Below, piece by piece: positions 8,892-17,019 of a stretch of 64,000 nt of DNA. Both the position numbers and the translations under genes were made by a program. The stretch comes from Bacteroidota bacterium (GTDB lineage Bacteria; Bacteroidota; Rhodothermia; Rhodothermales; UBA10348). Position 1 is the stretch's first letter. Each line of letters opens with the position of its first letter. The DNA lies in NCBI GenBank assembly GCA_029262855.1, contig JAJCYP010000032.1:1-64000 (forward strand), given 5' to 3'. The notes beneath the pieces are model-generated. The model did not search any database, was not told the DNA's origin, and saw nothing but the letters and a program-made list of their open reading frames with translations.

Positions 8892-11000
8892 ATGCGTCTC
8901 CAATCATCCTGGCGGTGTTTCTGCCTCTTGGCCACTGTTCTGGCGATGGCACCTCCATCCGCCAATGGGCAGTTCGCCAACAAGTGGTTGTCTGCGGGCT
9001 CGCTCCACAACTGGTACTCGGAGGTTGGGAATGAGTGTGAGGTGTGTGGTTTTGTGGGCAACCAGCAGGACGGGCTCCGCTGGCCGGGCATCTACCGATT
9101 CCGTGATGCCCAGGCGGCAAAGGGCATTTGGATCGGCGCCAAGAACGTGACGGATGATCGCGGCACGGCCTGGAACACCCGCGTGGTTCATGCCGGCCCC
9201 CGGGTCCGGGGATCGGGCGAGTTTTTCCCGGTTCGATTCGAGATGGTCAGCCGTTTCGAGCCGCCGGCGGTCTTTGTCGATGGCGCCACGTCCGAGCCCG
9301 AGGCGTCGATGTCCAATGACACCGTGGATCCGACGATTCCGGCCGATCGCATGATCATCAATGAGGTGAACACGCTCCTGGGCCTCACGATGACGAGGCG
9401 CATCATGCAGTTCAGCCAGGACTATCACGACAACTATCACGTCATCGAATACACGTTCACCAATACGGGAAATACAGACGGCGACTCCGATATCGAACTC
9501 CCGAACCAGACGTTGCAGGACATTTGGATTTACCTGCAATGGCGCTGGTCGGTGGCCTTTGAGTCCCGGTTCCTGATCGGCAACGGAACCGGATGGGGCC
9601 TCAATGCCATGCTCGATACGCGGGGCGACGGCGTCAAGCCCGATCCTCCCGGCGAGCAGTTTCGGGCCCAGCTTGCCTGGCACGGAAAGTTTCCGCCCTT
9701 CACCTCCTACGACAACATCGGCGGGCCCATTTTGCCGGAAGCGCTTCCGGCCATCAACATCAACTCGGCCTCCCCAGATACGCTCGGACGCCTGGCGGCG
9801 TCCTCCTTCGTGGGTGCAGTCACGCTGCATGCCGATACGTCTCCGACCGACCCGGCGGACGACGCGAGCCAGCCCCGCACGACGTCTTGGATTGGTTCGG
9901 ACGAGCCATTTACCTCCCAGAACGACGCCTTCAACCCGGCCAAGATGGAGTCGGAGTACAGCCTGATGTCGGCCGGACACAAGTCGCCCCGGCATGCCGA
10001 CGTCGTGGAACCCTCCGGCATGCCGGGCTTCCTGGCGCCGACGGGCGATCCATCGCTCGGGACGCCGGGCGGTTTCTCCAATGCCAACGGGTATGGCCCC
10101 TACACGCTCGGACCGGGAGAAAGTGTGCGGATCGTACTGGCTGAGGCTACGGCTGGGCTGAGCCGCGATGCCAACATTTCTCTCGGGCGCCAATTCAAGC
10201 GAGCGGCTGATGCCGGAAATCCCACTGCTGATCTCAGCTACACCGTTGGAGGAGTGACCCACTCCATGCCGAAGAATGAGTGGGTGTTTACCAGCCGCGA
10301 CTCACTCTTCCAGACGTTTCAGCGAGCCACGGATGCGTTTAATGCCGGGTGGCAGATTCCACGGGCGCCGCTGCCGCCGTCCACGTTTGATGTGGCAGGT
10401 GGTGGAGACCGGATTCTGCTGACCTGGGATGTGTATCCCGAGGCCGATCACGAGGCATTCGAGATCTATCGCGCCGCGAGCCGATTCGATTCCACCCATG
10501 TTCTGATCCATACCGCGGGACCCGCCGAACGCACGTTTGACGACACCTCGCCCGTCCGAGGTCTGGATTATTACTACTACATCGTCTCCACAAAGAGTGT
10601 GGGTGCTGGGCCTGGCACCCCTGCCGGGACCCTGCGAAGCTCCCGCTACTACACACAGACCTACTCGCCTACCAACCTCAAACGGCAGGCTGGAACGAGC
10701 CTGGATCAGGTTCGGATTGTGCCCAACCCGTTCAAGCTGTCGGCCGATGCGAACATTCGCTTTCCTGACCAGACCGACAAGCTGGCCTTCTTTGATATCC
10801 CCGGCCGGTGTCGAATCGATATCTACTCCGAGTTGGGGGAATTGGTGGATACCATCGAGCATGTCGACGGCTCTGGAGACGACTTCTGGGATCACACCAC
10901 ATCATCGCGCCAGGTAGTGGTCTCGGGCCTCTACGTGGCGGTCATCACGGACCTGGATACCGGCGATCGCGTCGTCAAAAAATTCGTCATTATCCGGTGA
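8892..11000 (+). CDS. Secreted protein with fibronectin-like region and T9SS-type C-terminal domain
   Basis: 702 residues from ATG 8892 (MRLQSSWRCFCLLATVLAM, signal peptide ending ANGQ). ATG 8865 would add nine residues before the signal. The main body (residues 30-500) is not recognised. Residues about 505-600 look like a fibronectin type III module (ILLTWDVYPEADHEAFEIYR to YYYYIVSTK). The C-terminus (about 620-702) begins VRIVPNPFKLSADANIRF and ends VSGLYVAVITD...VVKKFVIIR, a variant T9SS sorting domain. It is probably exported with help from the PorV-like product of the next gene, and may work on the cell surface with the adjacent receptor. Confidence 0.8.
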   Translation: MRLQSSWRCFCLLATVLAMAPPSANGQFANKWLSAGSLHNWYSEVGNECEVCGFVGNQQDGLRWPGIYRFRDAQAAKGIWIGAKNVTDDRGTAWNTRVVHAGPRVRGSGEFFPVRFEMVSRFEPPAVFVDGATSEPEASMSNDTVDPTIPADRMIINEVNTLLGLTMTRRIMQFSQDYHDNYHVIEYTFTNTGNTDGDSDIELPNQTLQDIWIYLQWRWSVAFESRFLIGNGTGWGLNAMLDTRGDGVKPDPPGEQFRAQLAWHGKFPPFTSYDNIGGPILPEALPAININSASPDTLGRLAASSFVGAVTLHADTSPTDPADDASQPRTTSWIGSDEPFTSQNDAFNPAKMESEYSLMSAGHKSPRHADVVEPSGMPGFLAPTGDPSLGTPGGFSNANGYGPYTLGPGESVRIVLAEATAGLSRDANISLGRQFKRAADAGNPTADLSYTVGGVTHSMPKNEWVFTSRDSLFQTFQRATDAFNAGWQIPRAPLPPSTFDVAGGGDRILLTWDVYPEADHEAFEIYRAASRFDSTHVLIHTAGPAERTFDDTSPVRGLDYYYYIVSTKSVGAGPGTPAGTLRSSRYYTQTYSPTNLKRQAGTSLDQVRIVPNPFKLSADANIRFPDQTDKLAFFDIPGRCRIDIYSELGELVDTIEHVDGSGDDFWDHTTSSRQVVVSGLYVAVITDLDTGDRVVKKFVIIR

Positions 11001-11038
11001 GAAGCCTCCACAACATCGCCAAACCAGCCGCATCCGGC

Positions 11039-12055
11039 ATGTCGCGAGGCCTGCAGCGAGTACTGGTCCTCCTCCTCCTGGGAGTGGGGATTACCGGCAC
11101 CGCCCGCGCGCAGCAGCAGAAGCTGGCTCAGACGGGGATGAAGTTCCTGGCCGCCTCTCTGGATCCGCGTGCCGCCGCACTGGGCGATGCGGTTACGGCC
11201 GTTTCGGGAGGTCCGGAGATGATGTTCTATAACGCCGCCGGAATGGCGCGGCAGGACGACTTCCTGGCGGTGTCCTTCGGGCAGATGCAGTGGATTGCGG
11301 ACATCAACTACGACCAGGTGGCGCTGTCCCTGGCTCCTGGCGGGGGGCGGTATGGCGTGCTTGGATTCTCCGTCGTGTCGGTGGACTACGGAAACCTGGA
11401 AGGGACCATCCGCGCCGACAACGACGCGGGGTTTATCGAAACGGGGAATTTCTCGCCGAGCGCCATGGCGTTTGGCGTGGCCTACGCGCGCGCGCTGACC
11501 GATCGTTTTCAGGTGGGAGGGCAGCTGAAATTTGTGCACCAGGACCTCGGGCCCAACGTCGAACGCTTCGATGAGACGGGGAGCCAGGTAGTGGTGAGCA
11601 ACTCAAAAAACGTAAAGGCCTACGACTTCGGGGTCCTGTACCGCACGGGATTCGAGAGCATGACCTTTGCCTTCAGCGCCCGCAATTTCTCGTCCGAGGT
11701 GGAGTACGTGGACGAGAGTTTCCAGCTGCCGCTGACCCTCAAGATTGGCGTGGCGATGAATGTCCTGGACCTGACGGCCATGGCAGGCTCGAACCAGCAC
11801 CGGCTGAATCTGTCGGTGGATGCCGAGAACCCGCGTGACTTCTCGGAGCAGGTGAAGGCCGGACTCGAGTACGTCTTCATGGATTCGTTCTCGCTGCGGG
11901 GCGGCTACGCCTACCCCACCGACGAGCAGGGCATCAGCCTTGGAGGCGGTGTCTCACGCACGGTGCGGGGGATGACGGTGACGGCAGACTACGCGTACAC
12001 AGAGTTCGGCGTTTTTTCAGAGGTTCACCGATTTGCATTACGGCTTTCCCTGTAG
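11039..12055 (+). CDS. PorV/PorQ-family outer membrane protein
   Basis: 338 residues with a signal peptide (MSRGLQRVLVLLLLGVGITGTARAQ) and a FadL-like barrel. The N-terminal hatch-like region KFLAASLDPRAAALGDAVTAVSGGPEMMFYNAAGMA is the family hallmark. PorV binds T9SS cargo leaving the SprA translocon and shuttles it to the sortase. Divergent PorV paralogues are common beside cargo genes in this lineage, and here the gene sits between T9SS cargos. ATG 11039 is chosen over the in-frame upstream start because it gives the signal peptide. The C-terminus ends in an aromatic barrel strand (HRFALRLSL). Confidence 0.82.
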   Translation: MSRGLQRVLVLLLLGVGITGTARAQQQKLAQTGMKFLAASLDPRAAALGDAVTAVSGGPEMMFYNAAGMARQDDFLAVSFGQMQWIADINYDQVALSLAPGGGRYGVLGFSVVSVDYGNLEGTIRADNDAGFIETGNFSPSAMAFGVAYARALTDRFQVGGQLKFVHQDLGPNVERFDETGSQVVVSNSKNVKAYDFGVLYRTGFESMTFAFSARNFSSEVEYVDESFQLPLTLKIGVAMNVLDLTAMAGSNQHRLNLSVDAENPRDFSEQVKAGLEYVFMDSFSLRGGYAYPTDEQGISLGGGVSRTVRGMTVTADYAYTEFGVFSEVHRFALRLSL

Positions 12056-12065
12056 CGATTGCCCC

Positions 12066-13304
12066 ATGATTCTTTCCCCACTCTCACTGCCAGGCTTCAT
12101 CAGGACCGCGACCATCATGGTCGTGGTGTTCTCGGCTCTGGGCTGCGACTCCGGCCCGGCCGAGACACTGTACGACCCGGATCGCTCCGCGCTTCCGGAT
12201 CCAGTGATCCAGACGGTAAGTCCCTCCGCTGCGGCCTTCGCCGGTGTGGATGAAGTCACCATCGTTGGGAGCAATTTCTCTCCCAGTCCGGCAGAGAACT
12301 ACGTCTACTTCGGAAAGGAGCGGGCGCAGCTGGTGTCTGGCTCGGCTACTGAGTTGACGGTGGTGCCGCCGGCCACTCCGAATCCGGAGGTGGGAATTCG
12401 GGTCTCTGTGCTGGGCGCTGTCAATTTCAGCAATACCTGGACGTACGCGCTTGAGGCTGCCATCGAGCCTCACGGCGGCTTCGGGAAAGTCGAGTCCGCG
12501 ACGGCCATGACCACCGACGCGGAAGGCAACATGTATGTGGGGCTGATTGTCGATGGGGTCTCGCAGGGAATCAAGCGCATCACCCCGGACAACGTCCGCA
12601 CGGATTATGTGTCTTCCACCTTCCAGTGGACCGCCATGGCCCTCGGACCCGACGGATTCCTGTACGCGGTCCGAAATATCAGGGCGGTGTTCCGCTTCAT
12701 GGAGGGAGGTTCGCAGGAGGTATTCACGGCGCTGACTCCCTCCAGCGTCCGGCTGAATGCGTTGGCCTTCGACGCCAGTGGCAACCTCTGGACGGGGGGG
12801 AGCCACGACGAAATATTCCGGGTTACTCCGGAAAAGGCGGTGTCCAGATTCGCCTTCGACGCCGAGGTCACCGCACTGGCGGTGTCCGGCACGACGCTCT
12901 TTGCCGCCGCCAACGACAATTCCGGGTCAGCCGTGTGGTCCTTCCCGATCGAGGCATCCGGCAGTCTCGGGCCCGGCACGCGTTTGCATGATGTCACGGC
13001 TGCGCTGGGTCCTGGCAAACAGGGAACCGGCCTGGCTTTTGCATCGGACGGCACCATCTACGTGGCCACCGACCATGCCGATCCGGTGTGGTTCGCTGCC
13101 CCGGGGGGCACCCTGTCGCCGCTCTATCCGGGCGTGCTTCGGCAACCGGAGGTCGGAGGAAGTCAGATCCCCGCCGTTCCCTCCCTGGACCTGGCGTGGG
13201 GCCCCGATCCCTTCCTTTATTTACTCCAGAGTCGTGCGTCCGGGGGTCTCGCGGGAGACAGTCGTCCGCTGATTCGAATCAACACAAGAAAGGAGCGCGG
13301 ATGA
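12066..13304 (+). CDS. Lipoprotein with IPT/TIG domain and beta-propeller
   Basis: 412 residues. The N-terminus has a lipoprotein signal (VVVFSALGC, lipidated Cys near residue 29). Residues about 45-135 form an IPT/TIG immunoglobulin-like domain (IQTVSPSAAAFAGVDEVTIVGSNFSPSPAENYVYFGKERAQLVS). The rest is an NHL/SMP30-like propeller with repeating blades such as AMTTDAEGNMYVGL, AMALGPDGFLYAVR, ALAFDASGNLWTG and GLAFASDGTIYVAT. It lies 10 bp after the PorV-like gene, so it is probably co-transcribed as an outer-membrane-anchored partner of the receptor/secretion group. The ligand is unknown. Confidence 0.8.
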   Translation: MILSPLSLPGFIRTATIMVVVFSALGCDSGPAETLYDPDRSALPDPVIQTVSPSAAAFAGVDEVTIVGSNFSPSPAENYVYFGKERAQLVSGSATELTVVPPATPNPEVGIRVSVLGAVNFSNTWTYALEAAIEPHGGFGKVESATAMTTDAEGNMYVGLIVDGVSQGIKRITPDNVRTDYVSSTFQWTAMALGPDGFLYAVRNIRAVFRFMEGGSQEVFTALTPSSVRLNALAFDASGNLWTGGSHDEIFRVTPEKAVSRFAFDAEVTALAVSGTTLFAAANDNSGSAVWSFPIEASGSLGPGTRLHDVTAALGPGKQGTGLAFASDGTIYVATDHADPVWFAAPGGTLSPLYPGVLRQPEVGGSQIPAVPSLDLAWGPDPFLYLLQSRASGGLAGDSRPLIRINTRKERG

Positions 13305-13363
13305 TGGTGCCTTAGGACCACATCCTCCTCCAGACCCATACCACCAACACTTAGGCTAACCCC

Positions 13364-14734
13364 ATGAGACACTTGTTAATCGCCGCTTTTGCGGTATTTC
13401 TCGTCGTGCCTTCACAGGCACAGACTCAATGGAATCTCGACTCGTCGTTTTCGACCGCTGGCGTTTCCGGACACGGAATCGCGGTAGATGCGGAGGGTAA
13501 AATCTGGTGGCAGCCCTTCAGCGCCACCGACAGCATCCAGGTCAACGACCTCGATGGGGCATATTACGCCACCCGAGCTATCCACATCTTCAACCCGGAT
13601 GGTTCGGAGTCCACCATGTCCCCCCTCAAGGTGATCGATTTTGGCGGCGGTGTAGCGGACACCCTGGGCGGGTACGTGACCAGAGACTCCAATGGCGCCA
13701 AGATTTGGGACAGCAAATCCGGACGTGGGCTCACTTCTGACGGGGACGGTAACATCATCATTTCGGCGTGGAAATGGACCTACAAGGTGAACCATCAAAC
13801 GGGCGCCGGAATGGCACGGTCGACCGCCGCCATCGACGCCGGGTTCTGCGCGCTCACTGCTGCGGCGGCCGCCTCCGAATCGGGAAACGTGTTCGTCGCA
13901 GCGGTCTGTCCGGGCGCGCCCATTATTGAGTTGGCCAGCGACCTCAGCATCATCGGCAACGCCGTCGACGAGTCCCGTGGTTTCGCTCGGTCATTTGCAG
14001 TCTCTCCGAATGGCAACAAGATCTACTGGGCGGGCTACACGAACCTGGGTATCGACCTCTACGAGCGGGCCGACGAGTTCTCGGCATTCGATTCCCTGGG
14101 TTTTGTGATTCCGGGCATGTCTGCCGAATCGTTTGGCTGGCAGCCGGTTACGGGCTACCTCTGGGTCTCTTCGGGCTCTCCGAACGATCTGCCGAACCGG
14201 TACACCGGTGCCACCACGACCTGGTTGCCCAACGCCTGGTACGGATTCGATCCAGCGGAACTGGCCGTGGACACCGTGCCGGTACCCAAGGTTTTCTTCC
14301 AATGGAGCTTTGAAGGCGCCGGCTCCGGCGAAGGGCGCCCGCGTGGCATTGCCTTTTCTCCGGATGGATCGATGGCCTATGTGACCCAGTTCAGCCAAAC
14401 TGGCGAGGAGCAGGTCCAGGTGTTCTCGGCCACGGCGGTGAACATCGAGACGGTGGGTGAGGACGTTCCGACGGACTTCGTGCTCATGCAGGCCTATCCG
14501 AACCCCTTCAATCCGACGACCAATATCGAGTTCTCGCTGGCGGCGGCTGGCCACGCCAACCTGGCAGTATTCGATGTTCAGGGCCGCGAAGTGTCGGTGC
14601 TGGCCGACCAGCAGATGGCGCCCGGTACGTACCGGTACCAGTTCGACGCCGCGGGGCTGCCCTCGGGCGTTTACCTGTACCGGCTCCAGTTTGAGGGCCA
14701 GGTCATGACCGGCCGCATGACCCTTCTCAAATAG
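13364..14734 (+). CDS. Secreted beta-propeller-like protein with T9SS type A sorting domain
   Basis: 456 residues with a signal peptide (MRHLLIAAFAVFLVVPSQAQ) and a propeller-like body: GHGIAVDAEGKIWW near the start and RGIAFSPDGSMAYVTQF near residue 330. A canonical T9SS type A sorting domain covers about residues 378-456 (QAYPNPFNPTTNIEFSL, FDVQGREV, GLPSGVYLYRLQFEGQ, TGRMTLLK). It is therefore expected to be exported and attached to, or released from, the cell surface. A strong hairpin lies 20 bp after the stop, making this the likely end of the operon that begins at 5725. Its function is unknown. Confidence 0.82.
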   Translation: MRHLLIAAFAVFLVVPSQAQTQWNLDSSFSTAGVSGHGIAVDAEGKIWWQPFSATDSIQVNDLDGAYYATRAIHIFNPDGSESTMSPLKVIDFGGGVADTLGGYVTRDSNGAKIWDSKSGRGLTSDGDGNIIISAWKWTYKVNHQTGAGMARSTAAIDAGFCALTAAAAASESGNVFVAAVCPGAPIIELASDLSIIGNAVDESRGFARSFAVSPNGNKIYWAGYTNLGIDLYERADEFSAFDSLGFVIPGMSAESFGWQPVTGYLWVSSGSPNDLPNRYTGATTTWLPNAWYGFDPAELAVDTVPVPKVFFQWSFEGAGSGEGRPRGIAFSPDGSMAYVTQFSQTGEEQVQVFSATAVNIETVGEDVPTDFVLMQAYPNPFNPTTNIEFSLAAAGHANLAVFDVQGREVSVLADQQMAPGTYRYQFDAAGLPSGVYLYRLQFEGQVMTGRMTLLK

Positions 14735-14753
14735 CCAGACCCGATTGCTGACG

Positions 14754-14788
14754 AGAAGGGCGCCCGGAATGCATCCGGGCGCCCTTCT
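14754..14788 (+). terminator. Perfect 15-bp stem hairpin after the T9SS gene
   Basis: AGAAGGGCGCCCGGA (14754-14768), a 5-nt loop ATGCA, then the exact reverse complement at 14774-14788. It sits 20 bp after the stop at 14734 and before the start of the next gene at 14826. Only GGTTTCC follows, not a run of T, so it is a GC-rich terminator or 3'-end-stabilising hairpin rather than a textbook intrinsic terminator. Confidence 0.6.
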
Positions 14789-14825
14789 GGTTTCCGCTCT
14801 TGTGGTGCTCACTGTCGCTTCCCCC

Positions 14826-16625
14826 ATGCGTTTCCTCCGCTTTCCCGCTGCCGTCCTGGCCTTTCTGATTGTCGGCATCCTCGTGCCGCAGCGCTCGGCG
14901 TGGGCGCAGTCCGAATCGCCCAAGCACGAAATGCGGGCTGCCTGGATGGCCACGGTGGCCAATCTGGACTGGCCCACAAACAAGTTCATGACGACCCAGC
15001 AGAAGAAGGACGAACTGCTGCGGTCGCTGGACGGCCTTCAGGCTGCGGGAATCAACGCCGTGATTTTCCAGGTGCGCGACGAGGCCGACGCCCTGTACGC
15101 GTCGTCCTTCGAGCCGTGGTCGTACTTCCTCACGGGTGTCCAGGGCCAGGCGCCCGATCCCTACTTCGACCCCCTTGAGTTCGCGGTGGAGGAGGCCCAC
15201 AGACGGGGCATGGAGCTGCACGCATGGTTCAATCCGTATCGCGTGTGGGTGTCCAGTCGGGACTATCCCCGGGACACATCCCATGTCCTGCTCAAGCGGC
15301 CCGAATGGCTGCTGGAGGTTGGAAGCGTCAAGATTCTGGATCCGGGGATTCCTGACGTTCGCCAGTACGTGATAGACGTGGTCATGGATGTGGCTACCCG
15401 ATACGACGTGGACGGCATCCACTTTGACGACTATTTCTATCCGTACCCGCCCAACCAGATGCAGAACGAGGACCGCGATACGTTCACTCAGTATCGCGGG
15501 TCGTTCACCACGATAGAGGTATGGCGAGAGTTCAACACCAACATGCTCGTGCGCGGGGTCTGGGAAGCTCTACAGGCTCAAGCGCCCCACGTCAAATTCG
15601 GAATCAGTCCATTCGGCATCTGGAGGTCGGGCGTGCCTTCCGGCATCATCGGTCTTTCTGCCAAGGACGCCGTTCATGCCGATGCCGTCAATTGGATGCA
15701 GCAGGAGTGGTTGGACTACCTCACCCCTCAACTGTATTGGGCATTCGGAGGCGGGCAGGACTACGCGAAGCTCGCGCCATGGTGGGCTTCTCAGGCGAAT
15801 GGCCGGCACATTTATACCGGCCACGGACTGTATCGCTCGGATGCCTCCACCTACTCCGGGACGCTGTTCTCGGAGCACGAAGTGCCCAATCAGGTTCGCT
15901 TCAATCGGGCGACCGAAGGGATCCAGGGAAGCGTCTTCTTTCGGTCCAGAAACGTAACAGACTTCCGGTCCCGGGGCTTCGCCGATACGCTTCGCACCGA
16001 TCTGTTTCGGTACCCCGCGCTGACTCCGTCCATTCCCTGGAAGAGTCAGGATCAGGCCGATCCCGTGGAAGGATTGCAGGCCGTTTGGGCGTCGAATGGC
16101 GTAACGGTGAGTTGGGATGCCTCCGTCTCCGGGGCAGTTCGCACGTACGCGGTCTATCGTGTGGTGTCCGAGCTGGAGCCATCCTGGGAGGAGGCCATGC
16201 CGCGTGCGGAGAACCTGCTCGCGGTAACCGGGGAGACCAGTTTGGTCGATGCGGCTGCTACCGGTGTCGGTCCCTACCACTACATGGTTACGGCCGTCAG
16301 TGTGAACTCCGTGGAGAGTCCACCCTCGGTTCCGGCCAGGGTGGTCAGCACGGACCCTGCCGTGGTCGCGAGGGCCGAGTTGGAGGTGGAGGTCTGGCCG
16401 AATCCCTTCCACGACCGGCTGAACGTCCTCGTCAGCAGCGACGCGGGTTCGGTTTCCGTGTATGACGTGCTGGGCAGGCGTGTGGCGTCCATCCCCGGTG
16501 ATGGTTCGAGTCGATTCTGGGATGGCCGTGACACGGCGGGGAGGGCGCTCCCAACCGGCACCTACTTCGTGGTGGTGGAAGGGCGCCGGGGCCGCGCGGT
16601 ACGCTCGGTCGTCAAGGGGTTCTGA
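14826..16625 (+). CDS. GHL10/DUF187-type glycoside hydrolase-like protein with T9SS domain
   Basis: 599 residues. ATG 14826 gives a signal peptide (MRFLRFPAAVLAFLIVGILVPQRSAWAQ); in-frame sequence upstream lies inside the preceding hairpin. The body (residues about 35-390) matches the YngK/GHL10 family: EMRAAWMATVANLDWPTNK, GINAVIFQVRDEADALY, ELHAWFNPYRVW, VDGIHFDDYFYPYP, FGISPFGIWRSG and WLDYLTPQLYWAFG. These are presumed carbohydrate-active TIM barrels, with acidic residues in the FDDYFYP strand likely catalytic. A fibronectin-like segment follows (about 430-515) and then a T9SS sorting domain starting VEVWPNPFHDRLNV. It probably acts on a peptidoglycan- or polysaccharide-like substrate outside the cell. 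No neighbour shows which. Confidence 0.85.
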   Translation: MRFLRFPAAVLAFLIVGILVPQRSAWAQSESPKHEMRAAWMATVANLDWPTNKFMTTQQKKDELLRSLDGLQAAGINAVIFQVRDEADALYASSFEPWSYFLTGVQGQAPDPYFDPLEFAVEEAHRRGMELHAWFNPYRVWVSSRDYPRDTSHVLLKRPEWLLEVGSVKILDPGIPDVRQYVIDVVMDVATRYDVDGIHFDDYFYPYPPNQMQNEDRDTFTQYRGSFTTIEVWREFNTNMLVRGVWEALQAQAPHVKFGISPFGIWRSGVPSGIIGLSAKDAVHADAVNWMQQEWLDYLTPQLYWAFGGGQDYAKLAPWWASQANGRHIYTGHGLYRSDASTYSGTLFSEHEVPNQVRFNRATEGIQGSVFFRSRNVTDFRSRGFADTLRTDLFRYPALTPSIPWKSQDQADPVEGLQAVWASNGVTVSWDASVSGAVRTYAVYRVVSELEPSWEEAMPRAENLLAVTGETSLVDAAATGVGPYHYMVTAVSVNSVESPPSVPARVVSTDPAVVARAELEVEVWPNPFHDRLNVLVSSDAGSVSVYDVLGRRVASIPGDGSSRFWDGRDTAGRALPTGTYFVVVEGRRGRAVRSVVKGF

Positions 16626-16693
16626 TGTTGTGAGAGCCCCGTAGGCTCCACCATAGAGTCCTGACAAAAAAAGAACGAAAAAACAACAGGGCG

Positions 16694-16707
16694 TCACGAA
16701 TTCGTGA
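16694..16707. promoter_or_regulatory. 14-bp perfect palindrome
   Basis: TCACGAATTCGTGA at 16694-16707, a perfect 14-bp palindrome about 310 bp upstream of the giant surface-protein gene. It could be a binding site for a dimeric regulator. No such role is shown by the sequence alone. Confidence 0.3.
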
Positions 16708-16750
16708 TTTTGGCACGTACTCCCGCCTGGCGGGCTCTATGAATCATAAA

Positions 16751-16779
16751 TAACGGATACACGACTCGTCTATCCGTTA
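16751..16779. promoter_or_regulatory. 9-bp inverted repeat with 11-nt spacer
   Basis: TAACGGATA (16751-16759) and TATCCGTTA (16771-16779) are exact inverted repeats separated by 11 nt. The half-site centres are 20 bp apart, about two helical turns, as expected for a dimeric repressor or activator on one DNA face. It lies 240 bp upstream of the giant gene. It could also be an RNA hairpin. Confidence 0.35.
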
Positions 16780-17019
16780 CATGAATAGAGCTCTGTCACC
16801 CACAACACTCAGAGGGGCCGATGTACACCCACCCCGAGTGGGTCGAGCGACCAACGCTCGGTCCACCTTTGTCCACGTCTGGTCATGCGCTTCGGCCGGC
16901 GCCAGCCCGCCGTGCGGCCAGGCCTGGTCCGCCTTCGCGACCCGCTCGCCGTCCAAGTGTGATCCCCACTCCCCTGAGGACACCCCGCCCCCGCCAGGGC
17001 TCAAGACTTGCCAGAACCG

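Larger units (their letters stand above)
16626..17019. other. 394-bp intergenic region with two palindromes
   Basis: No convincing gene. It holds a weak 5-bp hairpin (GAGCC/GGCTC, 16634-16648), an A-rich tract (16664-16686) and two palindromic elements listed separately. The right half (about 16800-17000) is GC-rich and open in more than one frame but has no recognisable product. It probably carries the promoter of the giant gene at 17020. Confidence 0.4.

Noticed and set aside
14745-14825. Upstream extension of the glycosidase gene
   Set aside because: The in-frame extension lies over the perfect 15-bp hairpin that follows the previous gene, and the signal peptide starts only at 14826.
16634-16648. 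Terminator after the glycosidase gene
   Set aside because: The stem is only 5 bp and is followed by an A-rich, not T-rich, tract on the plus strand.
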